Below are positions 1 through 10,100 of a stretch of 64,000 nucleotides of DNA, piece by piece. Position 1 is the first letter of the stretch; each line of letters starts with the position of its first letter. Origin of the DNA: Cryptomeria japonica (taxonomy: Eukaryota; Streptophyta; Pinopsida; Cupressales; Cupressaceae); NCBI RefSeq assembly GCF_030272615.1, contig NC_081406.1, positions 171,266,361 to 171,330,360 on the forward strand, in the 5' to 3' direction. Made by a program: the position numbers and the translations under genes. Below the pieces are notes generated by a model that did not search any database, was not told the origin of the DNA, and worked only from the letters and a program-made list of their open reading frames with translations.

Positions 1-213
1 AAACATTGGTGTTATGTGTTGTGGATGTTATTATCTTTCTATTTCATGCATTAATCTTTACCGGTATTGTAATTAACTGATAAACTGTCCACCGACATAA
101 AGTTTGGTTCACCAGTATTAAGCATTAAGTTTGGATAAGTTGTTTTTGGTTTAAATTTATTTGACAAATGATTCACTCCCCCCCCCCCTCTCAGTTGTCT
201 CTGGAACCTAACA
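1..213 (+). repeat. 5' LTR of Copia-1 (3' end only)
   Basis: This stretch is a direct repeat of 5652-5859, ending CCTAACA immediately before the PBS. It includes a C homopolymer near 178-188 that is longer than in the other LTR, which explains the length difference (213 against 208 bp). Confidence 0.93.
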
Positions 214-230
214 ATTGGTATTAGAGCTAA
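214..230 (+). promoter_or_regulatory. Primer-binding site, initiator tRNA-Met type
   Basis: TGGTATTAGAGC at 216-227 differs by one base from the usual plant Copia PBS TGGTATCAGAGC, complementary to the 3' end of initiator tRNA-Met. It starts two bases after the LTR, as expected for minus-strand priming. Confidence 0.9.
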
Positions 231-270
231 GTCCTCTTTTTGTAAAAGTTTAACAGCTTGAGGAGATCCA

Positions 271-1344
271 ATGTCTTCTAACTATTTCAAGAAGGATAGT
301 CTGAAACTTGATGGAACCAACTATGACATATGGAAGATCAGGATGGAGACACATCTAAATTGCATTAGAAAGGACATCTGGGAAGTTACAAAGAATAGCT
401 ATACTACTCTTGTTCAAGGTCAGCCTAGTCCAGCTAACTTGGCTAAAGATGAAGAAAATGATTGCAAGGCAAGAGAAGCACTTTTGAGTGCATTATTAGA
501 TCAGCAAATCATGGGATTGTCAAATAGATCTACTGCTAAAGCTATTTGAGATCATTTGGAAACACTAAATGAAGTAGATTCCACAGTCAAAGTTGCAAAA
601 CTTGAAAGCTTCTGAGTCAGGTATGAAAATCTGAAAATGGAAGAAGATGAAAGGATTTCTACTTTTATGGAAAGAGTAAATGAAATTGTTTTGGGTATTA
701 AATGTTGTGGAGGAACCTTAAGTGAAAGTGAAATTGTTTTAAAAGTTTTTAGAGGATTGCCACCGATGTACAAAATGAAAGTTACTACTATAAATGAGTT
801 AAGAACAATGCCTAATGCATCAGTAACTAGAGATACATTGATTGGAAAACTTTCAGCTTTTGAAATTAAGGAATTTGGTCCTGTTGCTACTATAAAGATA
901 GATTTAGCTTTTAAGGCATCAACATCATCTGCACCATCATTTGAAAAATCTGATTGGAAAGCCTTTTATGCAAGAGAACTTGAAGAAAGCAGGAGAGAAA
1001 ATGAAGAACTTGAAGCACTATTTGCAAGAAAAATGTCTAAAGGTCCAGTTCGAAGTAAGTATGAAGGTAAAGCACCCTTTAAATGTTTTAACTGTAATAA
1101 GATTGGTCATATGGATTCAAGATGCCCTGATAGACATGCTAGACTAAGAGAAGAAGCTAGAAGAACATACAAGCCTAACCCTGAGTATCAGAGATATAGA
1201 TTTAAGAAGAACAAAGATAAATCTTGTTATCTTGCTGATGAAGGAGTCACTGATGATTCTGATGAGGATCTGATAGACAATGGATGGGTCTTTGTTTCTA
1301 TAATAGAAGATCAACCGACACCTACTGTTCAACCGGTAGAGTAG
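271..1344 (+). pseudogene. Copia-1 gag (decayed)
   Basis: The reading frame starts at ATG 271 (MSSNYFKKDSLKLDGTNYDI), matching the N-terminus of plant Copia gag, which opens with a substrate-like LDGTNYxxW motif. Gag packages the element RNA into cytoplasmic particles. The same frame is interrupted at 547 (TGA), 613 (TGA) and 1342 (TAG). A CCHC zinc knuckle, CFNCNKIGHMDSRC, lies at 1084-1125 and would bind RNA. A basic and acidic tail follows. The stops at 547 and 613 are one transition away from the Trp and Arg codons expected in the family, so decay by cytosine deamination is plausible. It is non-functional as it stands. Confidence 0.9.
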
Positions 1345-4300
1345 GCCCTGGCAGCTAAAGTTGAAGTTAAGGAGGAATGAATCATTGATTCAGGATGTTC
1401 ACATCACATGACTAGAGATAAGAGTAAATTCTTATCCTTTCAGGAATATAATGGAGGTCTAGTAATATTCGGAGATGATAAAGCTTATTTAATCAAAGGT
1501 AAAGGTACTATATTTCTTGATGGTAAGCATAATACTGATAATGTTTACTATGTTGAAGGTTTAAAGCATAATCTACTGAGTGTTGGTCAATTAGTTGAAA
1601 AAGGATTTCAGTTATAGTTCAAGAATGGGAAATGTAAAATCATGAACAGAATTGGTTTCGAAATTGCCACTGGTAATCAGACTAGAGGTAATATCTTTCA
1701 TTTGAATAATAATGAAAAGACATGCTTGATTGCACATATTGATGAAAATTGGCTATGGAATAAGAGACTTTGTCATGTAAATCTTGATTGCATTGTGAAA
1801 ATCAGTACAACTAAGGCAGTTAGAGATTTACCTAAGATAGTTAAACCTCACAATCCGGTATGTAAGGAATGTCAATTTGGAAAACAGGTTAGAGCATCTT
1901 TTAAAAGTATTCCAGAAAAATCCAATAATGCTCTTGACTTAATTCATACTGATGTATGTGGTCCAGCTAGAACTAAAAGCTTACAAGGTGATATATATTT
2001 CATGCTAATCATTGATGACTATTCTAGAATGTGTTGGGTTACTTTTCTCATAGAAAAATTAGAAGCACTTGGGAAGTTCAAACTATTCAAAGCAATGGTA
2101 GAAAATGAAACCGGCAAGAAAATCAAATGTCTAAGATCAGATCAAGGAGGTGAATTCACATCTAAGGAATTTAATACATTTTGTGAAGTGAATGGAATCA
2201 GAAGACAGTTATTAGCACCCCAGACACCACAATAGAATGGACTTATAGAAAGGAAAAACATAACTATCTTGGATGCAGCTAGAAGTATGTTATCAGAAGA
2301 AAATCTATCACATGTATATTGGAGAGAGGTAGTAAGCACAACGGTCTACACATTCAACAAAGTTCACATCAAAGGTGAAACCGGTAAGACTCCTCATGAA
2401 CTATGGTTTGGTATTACTCCTACTCTTAAGTATTTCAGAATATTTGGAAGTAAATGCTATATTAGAAGAGATGAGTATAATGGAAAAATTGATCTTAGAA
2501 GTGATGAAGGAATATTTCTTGGTTATTCATCTAAGAGCAAGGCATATAGATGTTTTAACAAAAGATTGCAAAAAATTGTTGAGAGTACAAATGTGAAAAT
2601 TGATGAACAGTTTAGAGGAACTTCAAGGTATATAGACTCTGAACCAGCAACAGAGATACTAACAAATGAACCTACATTGAACACCCCGGTACAAAATGAA
2701 GATCCAGTTACACCGGCATCATTTGAAAATTCCACAGTCACTGAGGAACAAAAACAAATGAAGACACCCCAGTATGTAAGATTGAATCACTCTGAAGATC
2801 AGATAATTGGAGACAAGTATAAAGGAGTTATGACTAGAGGAAAACTGGCAAATGAAGAGGTATGTCTTATTTCTCAAATTGAACCATCATCAATTAATGA
2901 GGCATGTGAAGATAAACACTGGACTAAAGCTATGGAAGAAGAATTAGAACAAATTGAGAAAAATAATACATGGACATTAGTTCCCCAGCCTGAAGATAAA
3001 AATGTAATTGGAACAAAATGGGTATTTAGAAAAAAACTTAATGAAGATGGTAAGGTAATAAGAAATAAAGCAAGACTAGTGTGTAAGGGATATTCACAGA
3101 AAGAAGGAATTAATTACAATGAAACCTTTGCACTGGTAGCTAGAGTTGAGGTAGTTAGATTATTCTTGGCTTTTGCAGCACACAAGAACTACAAAGTATA
3201 TCAAATGGATATTAAATGTGTATTTCTAAATGGAATCTTGAAGAAGAATTTTATATTGAGCAACCTAATGGATTTTTTTTGACAGATAACAAAGATATGG
3301 TTTGTAGGTTAAGGAAATCTTTGTATGGATTGAAGCAAGCTCCAAGAGCTTGGTATGCTAGATTGGATAAATATCTTTTGAAGATTGGTTTTTCTAAAGG
3401 TAATGGTGACAGTAATTTATACTATAAAGTAACTAATGATGACATCTTGGTTATAGAAGTTTTTGTTGATGATATAATCTTTGGAGGAGAAGATGGATTA
3501 TGTAAAGACTTTTCTAATGAGATGCAACAAGAATTTGAAATGTCTATGATTGGAGAGATAAAATTCTTTTTAGGATTGTAGATTTCACAGACTGATGAAG
3601 GTATATTCTTGAGTCAATCTAAGTACTTGAAGGAACTACTAAAGAAATTTGGGATGGAGAACTCTAAACCGGTAAGCACACCTATGACTACAACTGATAA
3701 ATTATTTTTGAAGGATGAATCAAAACCTGTTAATCCGACAAGATACAAATCTATGATAGGAGGACTACTATATTTGACACAAACAAGACTTGATATTATG
3801 AATGCAGTATGTTTTGTTTCTAGATTTCAAAATAATCCTAAAGAAAATCATGAATCAATAGTAAAAAGGATTTTTTGGTACTTGCAAGGTACTAAAAATC
3901 TTAGCTTATGGTATCCTAGAGATGAAAACTTTGAATTATGTGCATACACAGATGCAAACTGGGCAGGAGATGTGGATGACAGAAAAAGTACCACCGGCGG
4001 AGAATCTTTTCTTGGAAACAGATTAATTTCTTGGTTGAGTAAGAAACAAAGTTGTACATCTTTATCAATAGCTAAATCCAAATATGTTGTAGCAGCACCT
4101 AACTATACACAGGTATTATGGCTTAAACAAATGTTGAAGGACATAAAGATAAAATGCAAGGAACCTATAATTATCTATTGTGATAACACTGCAACAATTG
4201 ATATATCTAAGAATCTGGTACTACATTCTAAAACTAAACATGTTTCTATCAAATTGAATTTTTTGAAAGAGAATGTTGAAGCAAAAGAAGTAAAACTGGT

Positions 4301-4415
4301 TTATGTGAATACTAAAGAGCAGATTGCGGATATTTTCACTAAACCTCTGCCTAAGGAAACTTTTGAATATCTTAGAGACCATCTTGGGGTCATACCCCCA
4401 CCAATAGAGACTTAG
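1345..4415 (+). pseudogene. Copia-1 pol: protease, integrase, reverse transcriptase, RNase H (decayed)
   Basis: The aspartic protease core IIDSGCSHHM is at 1381-1410. The integrase HHCC zinc region is around 1750-1880, followed by the catalytic core with Asp in DLIHTDVCGP, Asp in LRSDQGGEF and Glu in NGLIERKN. RT begins near 2940 (TKWVFRKKL) and carries the catalytic F-V-D-D box at 3462-3473 in place of the usual YVDD. RNase H has YTDANWAGD, KSTTGG and CDNTATI and ends with DIFTKPLP. Breaks are TGA 1378, TAG 1615, TAG 2233, a one-base deletion near 3234 that moves the frame, and TAG 3579. The rest of the frame is open, so decay is moderate. The domain order PR-INT-RT-RH assigns the element to Ty1/Copia. 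Confidence 0.95.
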
Positions 4416-4584
4416 ACAGTTGATGTTTGTCATCAACCGACAGATATAATAGAGAATTCTTTTACTCCAGCTTTGATGAGGAAGCTACTTCTCAAGGGGA
4501 GAAGTTGGTAAAATAGAGAAGTTAGTACAATGGTTGGTATTTTGTATTGGAACCTGGTTTTTGTATTTCTTTGGCATTTGATGT

Positions 4585-4808
4585 CAAAGGGGGAGAGATT
4601 GATATGGAAAAACACAAGGAAAACACATGTTACTCCTAGGGGGAGAGATTGTTACTTTGGGGAGAGATTGATTACTCTCTGTATTTGAATTTTGATTTCT
4701 GGTTATGATCTCTTTTGGGAGATTGTTGGTTTTTGGTACTTGGCATTTCTATTTTGGCACTTTGATGGTTTTTCCATCTTGTGTTGCCATCAATGCCAAA
4801 GGGGGAGA
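4585..4808 (+). promoter_or_regulatory. Cluster of polypurine tracts before the 3' LTR
   Basis: Purine-rich GGGGAGA-type tracts occur near 4588-4598, 4635-4645, 4660-4667, 4715-4722 and finally 4798-4808 (AAAGGGGGAGA), which directly abuts the LTR start. Only the last has the right position to prime plus-strand synthesis. Several are followed by GATTG, like the true LTR junction, which suggests repeated duplication of the PPT region. Multiple PPTs are a described Sirevirus trait. Confidence 0.8.
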
Positions 4809-4809
4809 T

Positions 4810-5859
4810 TGTTGGTATTTTGATATGTTGATATGGTTTTGTCATTGATGTCAACACCTACTAACACTTATCAACTCAGACAATGTTCACCGGCAAGCAA
4901 GTGACTTATGCACAGTCACCAGTATCTTATCCACTGGTAAGATATATTGTTCACAGGCACTTGGAATGACATGAAGAAAACCTGGTTATGTCGAAGACAT
5001 CATTTGGACACTTTGTCTTGGAGAATTGTTCATTGGTATATTCGAGTTTTCATATTTGTTGTTACTGACAAATAGGTCTAGAATAAGCACCGACAGGCTT
5101 ATCTATTCCAGATCAGCACAACACACTTTGGAGGTGATTTATTATTGTTGTAAATGCATCAAGCCGACATGTTGAATTGGATATTACATCAGTCATTGAT
5201 TTATTTGTAAATTGCTTTTATTGTAATATCTTTTAGAGCCAACCTACTAAAATTGGTCTTAGGTTATGGTATATATGCAAGATCTTATTTGTAAGATTGA
5301 CATGCGATTAAGGAAAAGATTTATAAGAAGTTATATGTGAGATTAACCAGAGCTATACACACAAACATCATTTGAAGGTTGAAGGAAGGTTTTTGTGAAG
5401 GCGATCATAACTACACTAGTATTGAATCCAACATATGAAGATGCTATTTTGTGCAATATATCATTATTGGATTTAACCATCCAATTGTAATCAGTGTGAC
5501 TCCCATTTGTGTTTGAGCAGTGAGCTCTAGGCGCTTGGCCTTTCTGCATGTGCAGACCCCATTTGTATACATATACTATCTGCAGTAGTATCATCTGATT
5601 GTGGGTAAGGTTTCCCACCGTGGTTTTTCCCCTTATAGGGTTTCCACGTACAAACATTGGTGTTATGTGTTGTGGATGTTATTGTCTTTCTATTTCATGC
5701 ATTAATCTTTACCGGTAATGCAATTAATTGATAAACTGTCCACTAGCATAAAGTTTGGTTCATCAGTTTTAAGCATTAAGTTTGGATAAGTTGTTTTTGG
5801 TTTAAATTTATTTGACAACTGATTCACCCCCCCCTCTAAGTTGTCTCCAGTACCTAACA
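4810..5859 (+). repeat. 3' LTR of Copia-1
   Basis: It starts TGTTGGTATTTTG right after the PPT and ends CCTAACA, so it has TG...CA ends and is 1,050 bp long. Near 5620-5650 is a hairpin-forming block (CGTGG... and ...CCACG arms with inner CCC/GGG) that recurs in the Copia-2 LTR and the solo LTR. ACCGGT palindromes are present (for example at 5711). Confidence 0.93.
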
Positions 5860-6164
5860 CATGTGATATGATAAGTGACCTCAAGCATGCTAAACCCTAA
5901 GGAAGTTGCCTGAGAGAGAAAACCTTTGCTTGCAAACTTAGGTACACACCCAATAGCTAATCGGAATACGACTGCTGAGTCACATGCAATGGATTCTCAA
6001 CGCCGTATTATCTGAATCCAAACACTAATTGGGGCATGATATGGCAAGTGTCTTGGGAGAGTTACTATCTCTCTTGCATAAAGATTATCACCCTTTCGGA
6101 GCTGAATCAGGTAGCTTCTAATTTAACCAAAACTAGTAAGGGATCCGTTTGGCACGTCAGGGTA
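5860..6164. other. Non-coding flank between Copia-1 and Copia-2
   Basis: No gene is seen. It is the left side of the DNA that Copia-2 entered and resumes at 14680. It is probably internal non-coding sequence of the minus-strand Gypsy element whose 5' LTR is at 15543-16499. Confidence 0.5.
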
Positions 6165-6169
6165 TAAAC

Positions 6170-7338
6170 TGTTGGCATTTTTTATGATGATGTTGTGATT
6201 GTCAATGATGGACACACACTTTGCCTTGAGATCACCTTTTGTATGTATGAGCTAAGCTCAACCGGTATTTGTTCCAACCGATATCATGTATTATAGTCTT
6301 TAGACTATCAATGTTTTGCAGAAAGTGTTTACCGATCCCAAGCGGTTCGAGGATCTCAAGTGGTACGAAGACCCAAAGCGGCACAAAGGAACAAAGCAGT
6401 AATCACATATTTCCTAGTCTTCATTCTAACAAACTGACAATCGGTATTTTGCATAAATCGGTATTTTGTTTGAACCGGTAATACTCTGTGATGAGTTACC
6501 AACCGGTAACATTTTGTGATGAGTTACCATCCACCGATTCTATGGTGGTGCCGACACTTTGGCGGTGATTTTGTGTCGCATTCCCAAATGTGTCTAGATG
6601 CACTGAACCTAGGGACTTGCATTGTAATCCTATTGGACTGACATGAAATCAGATTCCTTTATAAGGACATCATGTCTAGGGTTTTAGTTGTTGCTAGGTT
6701 TTGAAGGTGGTTGATGAGTTTTTATGATCATTGAAGAGAAGATTTGAGAAGAAATAGAGTGTTTTGAGACTAAAGACTGAAGTAATGCAGAGATGCATTA
6801 ACAATGAGCTATCAAGGATCTAACCAAGCATACTGTGCTAGTATATAGATCATTCACTTGTTGATTACTCACCTCTTTGACAAGTCTAAAACCCTTAACC
6901 AGGTAGGCCTGGCAAAGCCTTTGTAAATCCTCTAACAAGATGGTTCACATCTGTGGATCTAAAATCCTCTCACAAGGTAGTCTTTAACCGGACTTATCTC
7001 CTAACAAAGATCTAGATTCTTAATATGACCTGTTCTAGTGAAGAACATTGTAAGACCTTAACCGGTCTGACCTTAACTGATCTGGTTTCTACTCTGCAGA
7101 TAGTTACTTGTGAGTTTTTGCTCACCGTGGTTTTTCCCATTCGGGTTTCCATGTCAAATATCTTGTGTTATGGTGTTTTTGCTCTTGTGGGTGAATGCTT
7201 TATTTTCTGTTTGGTTTGCATTCATTTTAACCAGTTTGTCTATAAAACTGTTACACCGGTTGACTGCTAAACTATTTAAGTGTTTGTATTCAGTATTTTT
7301 TGATAAACTAATTCAGCCCCCCCTCTTAGTATTCATCA
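6170..7338 (+). repeat. 5' LTR of Copia-2
   Basis: This 1,169-bp LTR is bounded by the TSD on the left and the PBS on the right. It contains several ACCGGT palindromes (about 6259, 6474, 6501, 7060, 7254). Around 6470-6530 it has a ~31-bp tandem duplication ending GATGAGTTACCA that the 3' LTR lacks. The conserved block CACCGTGGTTTTTCCC lies near 7123. Confidence 0.93.
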
Positions 7339-7340
7339 AT

Positions 7341-7353
7341 TGGTATCAGAGCC
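7341..7353 (+). promoter_or_regulatory. Primer-binding site, initiator tRNA-Met
   Basis: TGGTATCAGAGCC is an exact match to the canonical plant Copia primer-binding site, placed two bases after the 5' LTR. Confidence 0.95.
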
Positions 7354-7388
7354 AACCTTTCTATAAGTCTAACCACTTGGAAAGAGAT

Positions 7389-8655
7389 ATGGGGGAATAC
7401 ACTTTGAGGGAACTTACTCAATGTTTCACTCAGGCTGAGAAAGCCTATGATGAGCTGAAAGTCAAGTATAGAGCCTTTTTGGCCAAGAGAAGAGAGCATG
7501 CTGAAAGAACTTACTGAAAATAGTTCCTCTGATGAAGTAGACATGGAAGCCCTAGTTGGAGAAGTTGAAAAACTTAATGAGTCTAATGCCAACTTGAGAA
7601 GGGAGTTGGAAGGACTGACTATAAGAATGACTCAAGAGCTTGAGAATAGAAGAAAAGCTGAAGATCTAGTAAAGGACGGAGATCATGAGATCTCCAAACT
7701 AAAGCAAGAAATCAGTGCCCTAACCGCTCAACTCCATGTGAGTAAAGTGGAAAAAGAAGACATGCAAGGTGAACTGAACATAGCCATTTCTGAGAATGCA
7801 ACATTGATGGAATCCAATGCTGCTATTTCCAAGGAACTCAATGAGTCAAAGGAAATACTTGCTAAGTTCAACAAGAGTACTGTTAAGCTAGAGAAAAAGC
7901 TTGAATCGGCCAAACTAGTCAACAACACTGGTGGACTTGGTTTCTCCGGTCATGAGGAAGGTGAGTCCTTTGGTACAAAAGCTGATGCACCTAAGAAGCA
8001 ACCAACATCCAAGGATAAAGGTAAGTGAAATTTTAAACCTATTTGCTTTAATTGTCTCAAAGAAGGACATACCGCTAATGTGTGTAGAAGCAAGGCCTAC
8101 AACAATTTTCCTTACTTTATAAATGATGTGCCTAGAACCAATATATTTAATGGTAATTGTTATGCATGCAACAAGTTTGGGCATAGAGCATTTGAATGTA
8201 GGTCTGTCATGCACAACACTGGAAGATATCCTCAAAGGACTCAAGGAGTCATCTCGGAACCTCATGTGAACCGGAATCCAAACCGGTATAATACCTTTGG
8301 CCAACGGTCTAGTGGCTATCAAGCGGCAATTGGTTGGAGAACAACCTGTTTGATCTATCATGGTGGTGGTCACACTGCTACAACATGCAAAAGGAAGAAT
8401 GGAAACATGAATAACAGACCATGGAGAGCACCTGGAATGGTTTGCTATCATTGCAACAAACTAGATCACAGTGCCAGATTCTGCAAAATGATAAAGAACA
8501 TATTAGATGATATACCGGTCACTCCGGAAGGAAAGATTGATGTTGAAACTGTTCAAGTGGATATGAAGAAAACTTGGAAGAAGAAGCCAGAAGAAGTGTC
8601 TCAAGAAGAACTAGTTTCTGCACCTAGTGTGGAAGTCGTTGAACCGGCAAACTAA
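7389..8655 (+). pseudogene. Copia-2 gag-like protein with coiled coil and four zinc knuckles
   Basis: The start ATG 7389 (MGEYTLRELTQCFTQAEKAY) follows the PBS by about 35 bases. The first frame stops at 7515; the coding sense continues in another frame from about 7498, implying a small frameshift. A long heptad-rich helix (7560-7900) predicts a coiled coil, then TGA at 8026. Four CCHC motifs follow at 8044-8085, 8158-8199, 8347-8388 and 8443-8484; in the third the second Cys is Tyr (codon 8356). The ORF ends with a Glu-rich tail at 8655. The usual globular Copia gag domain seen in Copia-1 is not recognisable, so this is either a very diverged gag or one that lost its N-terminal domain. It is not functional now. 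Confidence 0.8.
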
Positions 8656-8734
8656 GAAACAAAAAAGCTTAGGGGGGGAATATTGGTGAAATATTTTGAA
8701 CCCCCGGTTTACACCGGTAAAAGACCTTAACGAC

Positions 8735-9723
8735 TGAACTCACAATACTGGTTCCCACTTTTTGACCAACTTTGACACTTAGATGAATATTTTAAAAAAA
8801 AAACTTCACTTTCTAACACCTATAAGTTTTAAACCGTTAAGAATTTGAAGATGATATAAACTAGTGATTTTTAACATCTTGTTCATAGATTCTAAATATA
8901 TTTTTTGCAAATTTGTTTGAATAAAATTTTATTGATTTTTCCATCTCCCTCAAAAAGTAGTTGTTTACAACAAACAACATTTTTTTAAGAGTGATGTGTA
9001 TCCCGAAATGCATAATTTTTTTTCTATAAATGATAAAAACTTAATTATTTTGAATTTTGGTTTGTAACATCAATACCGAGGGCATGCACTTGGTTTGATA
9101 GTGATATGTTGAATATTTTTTATTTTATTAAGTTTTGAAGTTTGACTAATTATAATTTGGATATAGGTGTACGTTTGAACACATAACTTGTTCTATATAT
9201 ATCAAAATTCATTTTTCTTTTTTTTTGTTAGAAAGAAAACACCAATACCTAGTGCATAGATATTTTTCAGATTTTTTTTGAATTAGTTTACTATTTTTCC
9301 CAACGCAATGAAAAAACAAGTTCATGTTCAGTGAAAAACCTACATTCGTAAGAAATAAAATAATAATATATTAATGAAATTAAATATAGTAAAAGTTATA
9401 CTATTTGGAAAGCTTATAATAAGGACTAAATACTTTTAAAAAAAATCTTTTAAATGAATTAATTTGACCCCGAAAAGCTAATGTAAAATTGGTTTTTTAT
9501 CAGCATTTGATAGATGTAAAGGAGACTCCATTGCAAGTATGATTTAGAAGTAGAGAGGTTCTATCCAAGAAATTTTGATCTAAGAGTCTTTGATTTAACT
9601 CTCTTCAATTAATTACTTCAAATGGGACCTCTTAAAGCTTAAATCATTATATTTTTAAAAAAATATATGATTTCAACAAAAATCAGGACATACCAAAAAG
9701 TGGGAACCAGCTTTGTGAGTTCA
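8735..9723. mobile_element. Non-autonomous DNA transposon with ~30-bp terminal inverted repeats, nested in Copia-2
   Basis: The left end (8735 onward) reads TGAACTCACAATACTGG and continues into TTCCCACTTTTTG. The reverse complement of the right end (9723 backward) reads TGAACTCACAAAGCTGG and continues the same way, giving about 28 matches in 30. The 989-bp interior is AT-rich and has no ORF. Flanks CCTTAAC (8725-8731) and CCCTAAC (9724-9730) match at six of seven bases, so a decayed TSD of about 9-10 bp is possible, which would suit a Mutator-like or related element. The superfamily is an inference. Confidence 0.75.
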
Positions 9724-10100
9724 CCCTAACCGGTATGCGATACCTGTCAATTGGCAGAAGACGGGAAACGGTAAAAGGCAAATTAGGGTTTACGCCCTAC
9801 TGATAGAGCATTTATTATGATAGATGAATAATGTGTTTAAATATGATTTTGAAGTCATTTTTACTTATCAATTTTTGAGCGAAGAATTTTTCAAGTGCAG
9901 AGCAACAAAAGGTGATTTGTCTTGCAACTCTGAGAGATTTCAAAACCTAGAAGAAGATTGTGAAGATATGATCAATCAGTCAAGTGTAGAACTCAAGCAG
10001 TATTCTAGCAACTGAAGTAGTGAGCAACGAAGTGGTAATTGCAAGCCCTAATTCTCGACTTTCGAAGGTATTTATTGAAATTCTTGTTTGTCTGCTTATC
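9724..10100 (+). other. Non-coding spacer between Copia-2 gag and the accessory ORF
   Basis: No convincing ORF. A 63-codon frame at 9824 is not supported by anything else. The spacer could act as a leader for an internally initiated or spliced accessory mRNA, but no promoter or splice site is obvious. Confidence 0.4.

Larger units (their letters stand above)
1..5859 (+). mobile_element. Copia-1: Ty1/Copia LTR retrotransposon, 5' end outside window
   Basis: The order is partial 5' LTR (1-213), initiator-Met PBS (from 216), gag with a CCHC knuckle, protease, integrase, reverse transcriptase, RNase H, a PPT cluster and the 3' LTR (4810-5859). Integrase precedes RT, which defines Copia. Window base 1 matches 5652 in the 3' LTR, so about 840 bp of the 5' LTR lies outside. 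The shared ~210 bp differ at roughly 14 positions by eye, so the insertion is not recent. The polyprotein has six in-frame stops up to 2235, another at 3579 and a frameshift near 3234, so it is dead. The TSD cannot be tested because the left flank is missing. Multiple PPT-like tracts and ACCGGT palindromes in the LTR recall Sirevirus-type Copia elements; that lineage call is an inference. Confidence 0.95.
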
